Source of the DNA: Clostridium swellfunianum | GTDB lineage: Bacteria > Bacillota > Clostridia > Clostridiales > Clostridiaceae | Length of the DNA stretch: 64,000 nucleotides | Assembly: GCF_023656515.1 (NCBI RefSeq) | Contig: NZ_JAMOFV010000006.1 | Location: 334,025-398,024 of the forward strand | Direction: 5' to 3' | In this document: in pieces, positions 43,866 to 53,729 of the stretch | How the letters are laid out: every line of letters begins with the position of its first letter | Numbering within the stretch: the first letter of the stretch is position 1 | Notes under the pieces: model-generated | Database searches by the model: none | The model's input: the letters and a program-made list of their open reading frames with translations, nothing else | What the model was told of the DNA's origin: nothing | Program-made: the position numbers and the translations under genes

Positions 43866-45764
43866 ATGTATAAGGATTTAATTTATATCGTTCCTAAAGT
43901 AGAACATTCAGAAGAAAATTTAAAAACATTACTAGCAAATCATCCTGAGATAAAATTTGTTTCTTTAGTAGGTATAGACCTAGCAGGAAACGATACGGAT
44001 GAAAAGATACCTGTTAAACTTTTCTTAGAAGATATGTATACATTTTTAACTGGAGCAGTTCAAACTGATGGATCTTCAGTTGCCCTGCCTGGAATAGCCA
44101 GCTTAAATAACGCAAAGATAGATATAGTCGCAGACCTTGATGTTAATTGGTTCGTTGATTATAACTATGAATTTATAGATGAAGAAACACAAAAGCCAGT
44201 AGGAACTCTTAGAATACCAAGCTTTTTATATTACGAGGGAAAAGCAGTAGATTCAAGATGTATTTTAAAAAATTCCATAAACTATTTTAAAGAAACGCTA
44301 TTAGACTTATTTAAGAAATACCCAGAAAGTTTAGCTGTATATGGAATTAAGTATGAGGATATTGAAGACTTAGTGCCAACCTCAGCTACAGAGCTTGAGT
44401 TTTGGGTTAAAACTCCTGATGAAAAGGCTGTAGTAGAAGAATTATCAACTTCTCAAGTTTTACAAGAACAATACTGGACAAGAACAAAGGGCGCAGTTCG
44501 TACAGCTATGGAACAAAGCTTAATTCTTATGGAACAATATGGACTTGAGCCTGAAATGGGTCATAAGGAAGTGGGTGGAGTTAAGGCTAAAATGGATGAG
44601 TCAGGTAAGCTCACTCATATAATGGAACAGCTTGAAATTGACTGGAAGTACTCTACTTCAATACAAGCAGCAGACAATGAACTTTTAGCTAGAACTATAG
44701 TTAAAGAAACTTTTAGAAGAAATGGCCTTGATGTAACATTTTTAGCAAAACCTATTGATGGAGTGGCAGGAAGCGGAGAACATACACATATAGGTATGGC
44801 TCTGAAGCTTAAGAATGGAAAGAGAATAAATCTATTTAATGCAACAAAAGAGCATTTTATGAGTGCTGTAGGATATGCTTCAGTTATGGGTATTCTAAAA
44901 AACTATGAGGTCATAAATCCATTTGTATCTGCAACAAATGATTCTTTAAGAAGATTAAAGCCAGGCTTTGAAGCGCCTGTATGTATAGTTACTTCATTAG
45001 GTCACAGCGTAGATTTGCCTTCAAGAAATAGAACTATACTAATTGGTCTTATTAGAGATGTTGAGAATCCACTTGCTACTAGATTTGAGCTTAGAGCTCC
45101 AAATCCATATACAAATACCTATCTATGCTTAGCGACTTTATACATGGCTATGATGGACGGAATTAAGTATGCCATAGAAAATAGAAAAAATGAGGATGAA
45201 CTTCTTGCAGAGCTTTCTAAAAAGCCTGGAGAAACAACTGACTATCTAGAGAAAGATAGAGCTTATAGAAGCGAAGAAGATGTATTTGAGGATTTCACTA
45301 GCGAGGAAAGAGAAGAGTTTTTTGGAAAGGCTCCTGCCACAGTTTATGAAAATCTGCATGCTTTTGATAAGTACCCAGAAAAGCTAAGTGCATTAAAGGC
45401 TGGAGATATCTTAAACGATAGGCTTATAAACAGCTTCAGACTTACTGCAACTAAGAGATGGCTCACTGAAATTAGCGGAAGAATAATTGCAAACTACAGT
45501 GACGAAATAAGAGGCTACAAGATGCTTCACTCTCTTGATAAGGCTCTAGACTTAGATGTATCTAACTGGATGGCTATAAACAACCTAAGATACTATATAA
45601 TGAAGGATAGCTATACATCAAAGAGTTTGTTTACAAGAATTAAAGAAGCTATAGAAGATAAAAATTATGAACTTGTTTCAGCACTTCAATTAGAGCTTGA
45701 TGATAAGATGAAAGAGCTCAGAGAAAGATATGCTAATTATAAGAAAAACTTGTTGGATATATAG
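43866..45764 (+). CDS. Large (type III-like) glutamine synthetase
   Basis: A 632-aa glutamine synthetase, longer than the common 440-aa form. The catalytic core has ELEFWV near residue 185, PEMGHKEVGG near residue 235, GSGEHTHIGMAL near residue 305 with the ammonium-side ligands, and RNRTILIGLIRDVENPLATRFELRAPNPYTN near residues 395-425 (split here only for description). A C-terminal helical extension of about 150 residues follows. It condenses glutamate and ammonia. GGAGGCG lies before the ATG at 43866. The gene is monocistronic with its own terminator. Confidence 0.88.
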   Translation: MYKDLIYIVPKVEHSEENLKTLLANHPEIKFVSLVGIDLAGNDTDEKIPVKLFLEDMYTFLTGAVQTDGSSVALPGIASLNNAKIDIVADLDVNWFVDYNYEFIDEETQKPVGTLRIPSFLYYEGKAVDSRCILKNSINYFKETLLDLFKKYPESLAVYGIKYEDIEDLVPTSATELEFWVKTPDEKAVVEELSTSQVLQEQYWTRTKGAVRTAMEQSLILMEQYGLEPEMGHKEVGGVKAKMDESGKLTHIMEQLEIDWKYSTSIQAADNELLARTIVKETFRRNGLDVTFLAKPIDGVAGSGEHTHIGMALKLKNGKRINLFNATKEHFMSAVGYASVMGILKNYEVINPFVSATNDSLRRLKPGFEAPVCIVTSLGHSVDLPSRNRTILIGLIRDVENPLATRFELRAPNPYTNTYLCLATLYMAMMDGIKYAIENRKNEDELLAELSKKPGETTDYLEKDRAYRSEEDVFEDFTSEEREEFFGKAPATVYENLHAFDKYPEKLSALKAGDILNDRLINSFRLTATKRWLTEISGRIIANYSDEIRGYKMLHSLDKALDLDVSNWMAINNLRYYIMKDSYTSKSLFTRIKEAIEDKNYELVSALQLELDDKMKELRERYANYKKNLLDI

Positions 45765-45765
45765 G

Positions 45766-45798
45766 AAAGATGCAGCCAGGGCTGCATCTTTTTTCATT
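45766..45798 (+). terminator. Glutamine synthetase terminator
   Basis: AGATGCAGCC and GGCTGCATCT form a 10-bp stem over a 3-nt loop, followed by TTTTTTCATTTT. Confidence 0.9.
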
Positions 45799-45949
45799 TT
45801 CGCATAACAACACAAAGTTATATAAGCTATAATCATTTATAGATTAATAATGCTTTAGAGCATTGTTTTTAGCAATAAAATAAATTTTTAGTTTTTGAAA
45901 CTTTTGTTATAGGTATTGAATCTTATTGGTATAGAAGGGAAGTGAGACG

Positions 45950-46477
45950 GTGGAAGTAAAAAAAGATATATCTTTTATAGTAAAAAGTCTTAAAAAAGGC
46001 AAATATGAAGTTTTTTTAGAATGGTTAGATTTGAACAAAGACAAGTTATATAGGATGTGTTTTTCATATGTGAAAAATAATGCGGATGTTGAGGATGTGT
46101 TTCATAATACTGCAATCAAGGTTATTGAAAATATACAGAAGCTTAAAAGTGAAGAAGCTTTTGAGAAGTGGGTTATTTCTATAATGTTAAATGAATGCAG
46201 AAAGCTTCTTAGAGAGAAAAAGAAGGTCCTTATCTCAGAGGAAATAGAAGTTTCAAGCGAGATTAATGTTTTAGCAGAGCAGGAAGAACGAATGGATCTT
46301 ATTAATGGCTTAAAGAAAATTGATGAAAAACACAAAGAAATGATTATTTTGAAATACTATAGCGGCTATTCTCAAAAAGAAATAGCTGAGATTTTAGATA
46401 TACCGCTTGGAACGGTTAAGACAAAGCTATTTAGAGGCTTAAAAATGCTTAGAGATATATTAGGAAGGGAGGCTTAG
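45950..46477 (+). CDS. ECF-type sigma factor
   Basis: A 175-aa sigma-70 group IV factor. Region 2 spans about residues 18-85 (YVKNNADVEDVFHNTAIKV) and region 4 about 115-170 (YYSGYSQKEIAEILDIPLGTVKTKLFRGLKML). It starts with GTG. A TGAAACTTTT 45 nt upstream resembles an ECF -35 element, so it may be self-regulated, but no fitting -10 was identified. The gene for its anti-sigma factor begins two nt after its stop. Confidence 0.92.
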   Translation: MEVKKDISFIVKSLKKGKYEVFLEWLDLNKDKLYRMCFSYVKNNADVEDVFHNTAIKVIENIQKLKSEEAFEKWVISIMLNECRKLLREKKKVLISEEIEVSSEINVLAEQEERMDLINGLKKIDEKHKEMIILKYYSGYSQKEIAEILDIPLGTVKTKLFRGLKMLRDILGREA

Positions 46478-46479
46478 TT

Positions 46480-48024
46480 ATGAATTGTGAAGCTATAAAA
46501 GAATACCTTATTGATTACTTGGATGGAAATTTAAGTGAAGAGGAAAAAATAAAGGTATCAAAACACCTTGAAGAATGTGAAGAATGCAGACAAGAACTTT
46601 ACGAAGTGGAAAAAATGATAAGTGAGATTGAACAGAGTAGAGAAGACATAGTCATTCCCAAGGATTTTATGTTAAATGTAAAAAATAAAGTAGACAGTAC
46701 AAAAAACGGTGGAAGGAAGCTAAGAAAGTCATTAAGAACAATGTTGATTGCTGCTGCAATTCTCACTATGTCTGTGGCTACAGTTTTTGCAGCTAAAGAG
46801 CCAATTATGAACCTTATAAAACTAATTAACCCAGATTCTCGGATGAACAAACTAATAGATAGAGGTTACGGAAATAAGCTAAATATATCGAGAACAGATA
46901 AAAATATAAAAATAACAGTTACGGATGTAGTGGCTGATGATATGCAGACATTAATTTCTTATAAAATAGAGGACATTAAGGAAGGAAAAGAGTACAGGAT
47001 TAAGTATAATGATGGTATAGATATAAAAGAAAACTGGGTAAAGCAGCTTGAAGGTACAAATATAAAAATGTATACGGCTGTATTTAATTCAGGAGGCACT
47101 GGGACTTTAACGTTATACCCTATTGATACGGATGATAAAACTATAAATCTAACATTTAAAAAGCTTATAACAAAATCAGGAGACAGTGAGGAAGTTGTTG
47201 AAGGAAATTGGAGTTTTGAGATTCCTATAACCAAGCATGAAGGCAAAAGCTATGATATTAATGCTTCTATAAAGGTTGAAAATTACACAATAGAGTTTAA
47301 TAAGATAACTATATCCCCTACCCTTACTAGGCTAGGCTTTAACTGCAGGAATGGAGGTAAGAAAAATGAAAGAGTATTGGGGCTTGAGGATGTAAGGATA
47401 TTTGTAAAGGGAAAGGAATATAAGCCTTATAATTTTGGACATGGAGATTGGAATGCATACTCAGCTGTAGGCTATGGAAATAATGAAATGACCTTTGATT
47501 CTATGTACTTTGATAATCCTAAGGAGATTGAGATTAGGGTAACAAGGATAAGCACAGAAATTTCTGAAAGTAAGCCTGTAGAGTTATTTGTAAAACTTGA
47601 TGAAGATAAGCCTCAGGAATTTGAGTATCTTGGAACAAAGCTTCTTGTTAACAATTTAAAGGTTGGAGAAGATATAACTTTTGAATTTAATCAGCCTGAA
47701 TACAGTGATAAGTTTGAAATGCTTAGTACAGAGTTTTGGCCAGCCGATGATCATAGCGCAGAGAAAAGCTTTAGTTCAGGAGGAGGCTCTAATGAAGTTT
47801 ACTATATAGATAAATATAATAAAAAACATGAGTATTTGAATGCTTTATCTGATTGGGATAAAATAAGGATTAATGATCCTGTACTTTATATAGCAAATAC
47901 TAAGTATAAGCTCGAACCTTCTAAGGGGCTAGATATTAAGAAAGAGAAAACTTTTAGAGTGCTTATAAATGGGTACACAAAAACAAGATTCGTTAACGAA
48001 GCAGTAAAGGTAAAATTAAAATAA
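46480..48024 (+). CDS. Membrane anti-sigma factor, ZAS + DUF4179-like
   Basis: A 514-aa protein. The cytoplasmic N-terminus has the zinc anti-sigma motif HLEECEECRQEL (H-x3-C-x2-C, near residue 29), then one membrane helix (about 87-105, MLIAAAILTMSVATVFA) and a large extracytoplasmic part rich in beta-strands, like DUF4179/DUF5643 anti-sigma factors. It should hold the preceding sigma factor at the membrane and release it on an envelope signal. The coding regions are two nt apart. Confidence 0.85.
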   Translation: MNCEAIKEYLIDYLDGNLSEEEKIKVSKHLEECEECRQELYEVEKMISEIEQSREDIVIPKDFMLNVKNKVDSTKNGGRKLRKSLRTMLIAAAILTMSVATVFAAKEPIMNLIKLINPDSRMNKLIDRGYGNKLNISRTDKNIKITVTDVVADDMQTLISYKIEDIKEGKEYRIKYNDGIDIKENWVKQLEGTNIKMYTAVFNSGGTGTLTLYPIDTDDKTINLTFKKLITKSGDSEEVVEGNWSFEIPITKHEGKSYDINASIKVENYTIEFNKITISPTLTRLGFNCRNGGKKNERVLGLEDVRIFVKGKEYKPYNFGHGDWNAYSAVGYGNNEMTFDSMYFDNPKEIEIRVTRISTEISESKPVELFVKLDEDKPQEFEYLGTKLLVNNLKVGEDITFEFNQPEYSDKFEMLSTEFWPADDHSAEKSFSSGGGSNEVYYIDKYNKKHEYLNALSDWDKIRINDPVLYIANTKYKLEPSKGLDIKKEKTFRVLINGYTKTRFVNEAVKVKLK

Positions 48025-48098
48025 ATAAGATTTTATCGCAGCAAAATCAGAAGTTATTCATATACTAAAACTATAGCAGGTTTTAGGAGTTGAATTGA

Positions 48099-48464
48099 AT
48101 GCCTTTAAAAGACAGGTTGTCAAAGATAGGAAAGTATTTAGAAGATGGAGTATCTAATGTTGCTTACAAGTCTGAGAATCTAATTGAGGTTTCTAAGCTT
48201 AATATGGCTATATCCTCCGAAGAAAAGATGGTTGATGATATATGCAGAAAAATAGGTAAAAAAATATATAACGACTATAAAGAAAAGAAAGTAACGGATA
48301 AGAGCCTTATAAATAAGTGCGAGGAGATAGAGGCTATTGAGAAGGATATTAATGCTCTCAAGAAAAAACTTATGAAGCTTAAGGATAAAAAGGCTTGCAA
48401 GAAATGTGGTGCTGAAATGGATAGAGGGGCTTCCTTCTGCCCTAAATGCGGAAAAGAACAATGA
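48099..48464 (+). CDS. Coiled-coil zinc-ribbon protein
   Basis: A 121-aa protein with a long helical region (about residues 25-95) and a C-terminal zinc ribbon, CKKCGAEMDRGASFCPKCG. It lacks membrane segments. Similar short proteins are annotated as zinc-ribbon domain proteins of unknown function. It follows the anti-sigma gene by 75 nt and may be part of the same regulon. Confidence 0.75.
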   Translation: MPLKDRLSKIGKYLEDGVSNVAYKSENLIEVSKLNMAISSEEKMVDDICRKIGKKIYNDYKEKKVTDKSLINKCEEIEAIEKDINALKKKLMKLKDKKACKKCGAEMDRGASFCPKCGKEQ

Positions 48465-48497
48465 ACCTGAAGCATATGCTTCAGGTTCATTTATTTT
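48463..48497. terminator. Bidirectional terminator
   Basis: TGAACCTGAAGCAT and ATGCTTCAGGTTCA form a 14-bp perfect palindrome ending in TTTATTTT. It lies between convergent genes and overlaps both ends slightly. Confidence 0.85.
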
Positions 48498-50494
48498 GGA
48501 AGTTTTACTGAGCCAAGTTCTTTCATAGAAGACATATCATTGGCTTTAATCATACCGTTTGAGATTGTATATAACGTATTGTTGATATGGAGAATTCTTT
48601 GAATTTTATTTGTTCTAGCTTCCTCTGTAGAGAAATACTTTGGTTCATACTTTTTGTTTTCATTATGGGTTAAGGTGCTTTTTAATATAAAACCTTTATC
48701 CATATCAATACTGAATACATAAGCACCCTCGAAAGCAGGTAGTCCGTAATCTTTAGGCAGTCTTTTTGCTTCTGCAAGTTTCAACTCGGCTGCATTATAT
48801 CCAATAGTAACTGGAAAAGCAAAGATATTATTTTCTTTTGAAAAAAGTAGTGCTTTGTGGTTATAAAGAAGTTCTGATTCAGTTCCAAAGCTGCCTACTA
48901 CTGTTGTAAACTTCTCTTTTGGATTATTTATATCAGTTATATCAAACATAGAAATTTTAATGCCTTTAGTGGATACTCTCGTTCCTACTTCTTCGGTATT
49001 TTTTCCAAAGCCTACTATGTGATTTTCATCATAAGGATGAAGGTAAGTGCTAAAGCCTGGAATCTTTAATTCTCCGAGAACTATAGGGTTGCTAGGATTT
49101 TTAAGATCAATTACAAAGAGTGGATCCGTTGTCTTAAAGGTTACTATATAAGCTCTGTTACCAATAAATCTTGTAGAATAAATCTGCTCTCCAGGAGCTA
49201 GGTTTTCAAGCTTACCAACTATATTCATTTTATTATCTAATACAAATAGATTATTACTTTGCTTCGTTCCATTTCTGTTTTGAGTTGTAGTAATTCTAAA
49301 ATAATCTCCATGTTCATCCATAGAGAATTGATTAAGAACATTTCCAGCTACTTCACCTTTAGCGGTATAATTTACTTTTCCATTATCTAAAGAAAATTTA
49401 TACACAGTAGAAACATCATTTCTGCTGTAGCCTGATAAATATAAGTTATTTAAAGATACATAGAGCGTGTATGCCGAACCTAAGTAAGAATCTACTTTAA
49501 CCGCATCAATTGTTTTTTCTAGATTTATAGAAGCTATATTGATATAGCTAGGTGCTAAAGCATTAGGGCAATATTTTATTTTATCATAGTCAATACCTAA
49601 TGAACCTCCACCTAGGCTGCTATCCTTATAATAAGGTTTATCAGTGTCTCTTATAGGTTGATTGGCTATAAGAAAAATAGTTGAGTCTATTTTCCTTGAA
49701 GAAACATAATAACCGGAAAGCTCAACGGTTTTAACTTCTTTGGCTTGACTTTTATCTGAAATATCATAAATTATTGCTTTAGTGTCTGAAATTCCTATAC
49801 TGTCTTTTACAGATTTCTGCATACTTTTATCTTCTAGTACATTAGAATTCTCCTTAGAAGTTACACGCATAGGAAGATTTTTCTGTCCTATAGCAATAAG
49901 GTGATTTTTATCCAAAAGCAACTCTCTAACCCTAAAATCAACATCTAATTGTATAGATTTTACCACGGTCATAGCTGATGCCGGATAAGCTTTAGTAATA
50001 TTTATTTTATTTGAATTTATGCTATAAATATAATTTCCGTCTGATTTAACAATATCAGCCTCGTCCACACCAGTAACTTGGGTATTTGTAGTGGAGTAGT
50101 TAACAGACTCCTTTTGAGAGGATATATCTGCACTGCTTTTATTTAGTGCATCTTCCCTTATCATACTTTGATCTAATATAAGTCCGTTAGAAGCCAGTAA
50201 GCTTTTAAGATTGTCATAAGAATCTATTGTTGGAAGGCTAGATATGGTTATAGCTGCAGCAGGCTGTTCTTCTATAGGAGAGTTGGCTAACTCTTTAGTA
50301 GGACTATTGCCAAAGTGCTTTGTCAGAAAAGGGTTTAAGGTTAGAATTAATGCTCCAATGCAGGCAGCAGCTGCGATAGGTTTAGTGAATCTTAGCACGA
50401 GTTTTCTTTCAGCCTTATCCAATGCATCTTCAATTACGTTGTCAAGCTCTTTGGGTATAGGAATGTTATTAAAATCTTTTTTCAAATCCTTCAT
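48491..50494 (-). CDS. Membrane-anchored beta-propeller protein, likely sigma partner
   Basis: A 667-aa protein. Residues 1-35 (cytoplasmic, PIPKELDNVIEDALDKAE) look like the N-terminus of anti-sigma factors, a membrane helix follows (about 41-60), then a large extracytoplasmic domain with repeating beta-strand blades of the COG4880 beta-propeller type (blade cues such as YIYSINSNKI, KAIIYDISDK, FVIDLKNPSNP). Its ATG overlaps the sigma factor stop (TAATG), so it is translated with it. I infer an anti-sigma role with the propeller as sensor; a secreted adhesion-like function is the alternative. No zinc motif is present. Confidence 0.75.
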   Translation of the reverse strand: MKDLKKDFNNIPIPKELDNVIEDALDKAERKLVLRFTKPIAAAACIGALILTLNPFLTKHFGNSPTKELANSPIEEQPAAAITISSLPTIDSYDNLKSLLASNGLILDQSMIREDALNKSSADISSQKESVNYSTTNTQVTGVDEADIVKSDGNYIYSINSNKINITKAYPASAMTVVKSIQLDVDFRVRELLLDKNHLIAIGQKNLPMRVTSKENSNVLEDKSMQKSVKDSIGISDTKAIIYDISDKSQAKEVKTVELSGYYVSSRKIDSTIFLIANQPIRDTDKPYYKDSSLGGGSLGIDYDKIKYCPNALAPSYINIASINLEKTIDAVKVDSYLGSAYTLYVSLNNLYLSGYSRNDVSTVYKFSLDNGKVNYTAKGEVAGNVLNQFSMDEHGDYFRITTTQNRNGTKQSNNLFVLDNKMNIVGKLENLAPGEQIYSTRFIGNRAYIVTFKTTDPLFVIDLKNPSNPIVLGELKIPGFSTYLHPYDENHIVGFGKNTEEVGTRVSTKGIKISMFDITDINNPKEKFTTVVGSFGTESELLYNHKALLFSKENNIFAFPVTIGYNAAELKLAEAKRLPKDYGLPAFEGAYVFSIDMDKGFILKSTLTHNENKKYEPKYFSTEEARTNKIQRILHINNTLYTISNGMIKANDMSSMKELGSVKLPK

Positions 50495-50985
50495 TAAAAC
50501 TCATCCTCCATTAATTGAAGTCGTAAATATTTCAAAGCCTTATGCAGGTTGTTTTTTACTGTGCTTACCGGGCAATCCAAAAGTTCTGCTATTGATTCTA
50601 TGGTCATATCCTGAAAATATTTAAGTATAACTACGGTTTTTAGATTTCCATTTAGTTTATCAATAGCGTTGTATAAATCTATATGCTCATCCGAATTTAT
50701 TTCCCATGACGGTTCGAAAAGCGAGTTTCCTTTTAAAAAAGCGATTTTGTTGTTCTTTCGTATATGATCTAGTGCACAATTTATAACAATTCGAGTAAGC
50801 CATGTATTAAAATATTTAGGCTCCTTCAATTTTTCAAAGGAAGTGTAGGCTTTGTATATAGATTCATGAACGATATCTAGTGCATCTTGTTGATTTTTTA
50901 CATACATGTATGCCAGTCTATATAAACTTTCTTTTTTCTCGTTTAAAAGAGTACAAAAGGTTGTCCGAGTTAAATTTTCAGACAT
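50494..50985 (-). CDS. ECF-type sigma factor
   Basis: A 163-aa group IV sigma factor with region 2 (about residues 15-80, YVKNQQDALDIVHESIYKAY) and region 4 (about 100-155, YFQDMTIESIAELLDCPVSTVKNNLHKAL). I take the ATG at 50985, 11 nt after GGAGG; a GTG 18 nt earlier overlaps that site. It is translationally coupled to the beta-propeller protein and is distinct from the sigma factor at 45950. Confidence 0.92.
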   Translation of the reverse strand: MSENLTRTTFCTLLNEKKESLYRLAYMYVKNQQDALDIVHESIYKAYTSFEKLKEPKYFNTWLTRIVINCALDHIRKNNKIAFLKGNSLFEPSWEINSDEHIDLYNAIDKLNGNLKTVVILKYFQDMTIESIAELLDCPVSTVKNNLHKALKYLRLQLMEDEF

Positions 50986-51132
50986 TAATATATTTTCCTC
51001 CACATCAATTACACCGCCCTGTTTTCTTATTCACCTATTAGACGATGTAAAGTTATAAATAGTTTTTTGTTTTTGGAAAAAGGTACAATAAAAAATTAAA
51101 AAGCCTGATTAAAACAATCAGACTTCAAAAAA

Positions 51133-51681
51133 TTAATAATCCCTAAGCGGAAAGCTTTTAACAAGCATTTCTCTTTTATTATTTATTGGCTTCCAAAGTT
51201 CAATCCTATCAATTTTAGATAATCTATAGAATCCATCTCTCTTAGCATCAGTACAGGCAGCTACATATTCTCTGCCACTCCATTCTCTAACAGCATAGTT
51301 AGTATTGGCAAGAGAAACGTGCAAATCCCAATCATCAATATTTTCACGCACTTTAAAACCATGAAGCTTTAGCATATCATTCATAGTTCTAGCAAGTCTT
51401 ATTATATAGCCTTTATTTTCAATCTTTAAGTTAACTGATTTATACGGAGGATCAAAGCAAATTACTCCATTGGTTTCTACTTTAAATTTTTTGTAAGGCT
51501 TTAATATTTCACCTATAACACGTGAAAGCTTATCAAGGTCTGGATCTTCAACTACCTCAAGTGTTATATGAAGCATAGGAATATTTTTATAAATTTTATA
51601 TTTTTGGCAAATATTTTTTTGAATTTTTTCCATTGCGCTATAAGACTCTGCATCGAATAAAGCAACTAAATAATACTTCAT
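51133..51681 (-). CDS. 2H phosphoesterase (2'-5' RNA ligase-like)
   Basis: A 182-aa protein of the LigT/2H superfamily. The two HxT/S-L motifs, LHITLE near residue 36 and LHVSLA near residue 134, form the active site that opens cyclic phosphodiesters. The biological substrate is unknown. The ATG at 51681 has GGGGGA upstream; the longer frame has no site. Confidence 0.85.
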   Translation of the reverse strand: MKYYLVALFDAESYSAMEKIQKNICQKYKIYKNIPMLHITLEVVEDPDLDKLSRVIGEILKPYKKFKVETNGVICFDPPYKSVNLKIENKGYIIRLARTMNDMLKLHGFKVRENIDDWDLHVSLANTNYAVREWSGREYVAACTDAKRDGFYRLSKIDRIELWKPINNKREMLVKSFPLRDY

Positions 51682-51873
51682 TATAATCCCCCATATGTCA
51701 AAATAAATTAGCAATTAATCGTATTCATATATGATTTACATAAGGCTATTATACCATATTTATACTTAGTATAATATGATTTATTTATACTAATACTAAA
51801 TTTGTGTATGAGCCATATATATTTATGGCTCAATAGTTAGGGAAACATTTTTAGTATTTGGGAGGATAAGAAT

Positions 51874-52053
51874 ATGAAACACAAATTACAGTCAATGGAA
51901 CACAATCAAAGTATAGGGTGTACAGTTTCTGAATGTAAATTCCACTGTAAGGATGACAACTACTGTACATTAGAGCAAATTCAAGTTGTTAAGCATGAGC
52001 ATGGAGCACAAACTCCTGAGTGCACTGATTGCGGAAGCTTTGAATTAGGATAA
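51874..52053 (+). CDS. DUF1540 small cysteine-rich protein
   Basis: A 59-aa protein with the DUF1540 pattern: CTVSECKFH-C, a central CTLEQIQV and a C-terminal CTDCGSFE, seven Cys in all. Family members are small metal-binding proteins, common in spore formers. AGGAGGAT-like GGGAGGAT precedes the ATG. It is followed by the second MITE-like repeat. Confidence 0.85.
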   Translation: MKHKLQSMEHNQSIGCTVSECKFHCKDDNYCTLEQIQVVKHEHGAQTPECTDCGSFELG

Positions 52054-52061
52054 GGTCTAAT

Positions 52062-52163
52062 AACCAAGAATGAAGAATGAAGAATTTTTTGAGTCTAAAT
52101 CCATAAAGGATTTTGTCAATGAATTCTCTGTTCTTCATTTTTTTATTCTTCATTATTTTTCTT
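52062..52163. repeat. MITE-like palindromic repeat, copy 2
   Basis: Repeated GAATGAAGAAT units on the left (52067-52090) face TTCTTCATT and ATTCTTCATT units on the right (52131-52155) around AAATCC/GGATTT (52097-52112). The design matches the element at 2367. The rest of the gap up to murA (52164-52422) is AT-rich with a TATAAT at 52332 but no paired -35 I trust. Confidence 0.45.
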
Positions 52164-52422
52164 ATAAAGGAATTACTAACAATTTATTTCCCTATTTCCC
52201 ATAGAAATGATAAAATAATTACTATATAATCATATAGAAAATTATATATGTATTTTTTAAAGCATTTGTGGGAAAATATTCCTATATGAAGTAATTGTAA
52301 AAAAAGTTATGCTAAAGTATTCATAATGTGTTATAATAAATTTTGATATTTAGGCTGAAAATGTAGCATTATATTCGGGATATGGGCATATAATTAAAAA
52401 TTTAGTAAGGATGGGTGCTGGC

Positions 52423-53688
52423 ATGGAAAAGCTAGTTATAAATGGTGGAAAAGAACTATTTGGAAAGATTGATGTAAGTGGAGCCAAAAACGCTGCTGTA
52501 GCTATAATACCAGCGGCCATTATGGCAAGTCAGGGTGTTTGTGTTTTAGACAACATTCCCGACATTGAAGATGTTCAGTGTTTAGAAAGAATATTAGAAA
52601 GTCTTAATTGTAAAATTATTAAAGGAAATAATACAGTAACTATAGATAGTACAAAGATAAACAGTGTTCATGCAAATACTGAGGATGTTAGAAGAATGAG
52701 AGCCTCTTATTATTTAAATGGAGCCCTTCTTGGGAGATTTAGAGAGGCTTATGTTGACTTGCCTGGAGGCTGTCCTATAGGGGTTAGACCTATAGATCAG
52801 CATATAAAGGGATTTGAAGCTTTAGGAGCAACTGTTACCATAGAACATGGAACTGTTAAGATTAAGGCTGACAGACTTGTTGGCGCGAATATATTTTTTG
52901 ATGTGGTGAGTGTAGGAGCGACTATTAATGTTATGCTTGCAGCAGCTCTTGCTGAAGGAACTACAGTATTAGAAAATGTAGCTAAAGAGCCTCATGTAGT
53001 TGACGTTGCAAATTTCCTAAATACAATGGGAGCTAACATTAAGGGAGCAGGAACCGATGTTATTAGGATTGTTGGTGTAAAAGAACTTAAAGGATGTAGT
53101 TACAGTGTAATTCCAGACCAGATTGAAGCTGGAACCTACATGATAGCAGCAGCTGCTTGTGGAGGAGAGGTTGTTGTAAACAACATTATACCAAAACATA
53201 TGGAATCAATTACTGCAAAACTTATTGAAATGGGCGTTGAAGTAATTGAAAATGAGGATTCTATAGTGGTTAGATCTAATAGAAGCCTAAAGGGAGTTAA
53301 TGTTAAGACACTACCTTATCCAGGATTCCCAACAGATGTTCAGCAGCCAATGACTACACTGTTAGCTGTTTCTCGTGGAAGAAGCATTGTTAATGAAAGC
53401 ATTTGGGAAAGCAGATTTAAATTTGTAGATGAACTTAAGAAAATGGGAGCAAATATAAAAGTTGAAGGAAGAACTGCAATAATCGATGGAGTTGACAAGC
53501 TTACTGGAGCTATGCTTAAGGCAACTGATCTAAGAGCTGGAGCCGCAATGGTTATAGCAGGACTTATGGCTGAGGGAATTACAGAAGTAACTTGTATTGA
53601 TCATGTAGATAGAGGGTACCCTCACATAGAAGAGAAGTTTAAGATGCTAGGAGCAGACATTAGAAGAGTAAGAACTGAGGACTGTTAG
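52423..53688 (+). CDS. murA: UDP-GlcNAc 1-carboxyvinyltransferase
   Basis: First committed step of peptidoglycan synthesis, transfer of enolpyruvate to UDP-GlcNAc. The 421-aa EPSP-synthase fold starts with [19 protein letters not shown], and the catalytic Cys, the one that fosfomycin attacks, is in [14 protein letters not shown] near residue 115. Gram-positives often have two MurA copies; the other is not in this window. I take the ATG at 52423 with AAGGATGG upstream; one 12 nt earlier is in that site. Confidence 0.95.
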   Translation: MEKLVINGGKELFGKIDVSGAKNAAVAIIPAAIMASQGVCVLDNIPDIEDVQCLERILESLNCKIIKGNNTVTIDSTKINSVHANTEDVRRMRASYYLNGALLGRFREAYVDLPGGCPIGVRPIDQHIKGFEALGATVTIEHGTVKIKADRLVGANIFFDVVSVGATINVMLAAALAEGTTVLENVAKEPHVVDVANFLNTMGANIKGAGTDVIRIVGVKELKGCSYSVIPDQIEAGTYMIAAAACGGEVVVNNIIPKHMESITAKLIEMGVEVIENEDSIVVRSNRSLKGVNVKTLPYPGFPTDVQQPMTTLLAVSRGRSIVNESIWESRFKFVDELKKMGANIKVEGRTAIIDGVDKLTGAMLKATDLRAGAAMVIAGLMAEGITEVTCIDHVDRGYPHIEEKFKMLGADIRRVRTEDC

Positions 53689-53729
53689 TTGATATACATA
53701 AGGTGTATCTTACAATAGGAGGATAATTT

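Noticed and set aside
48180-48490. Minus-strand frames opposite the zinc-ribbon gene
   Set aside because: They are antisense to a protein with a clear zinc ribbon and have no ribosome binding sites.
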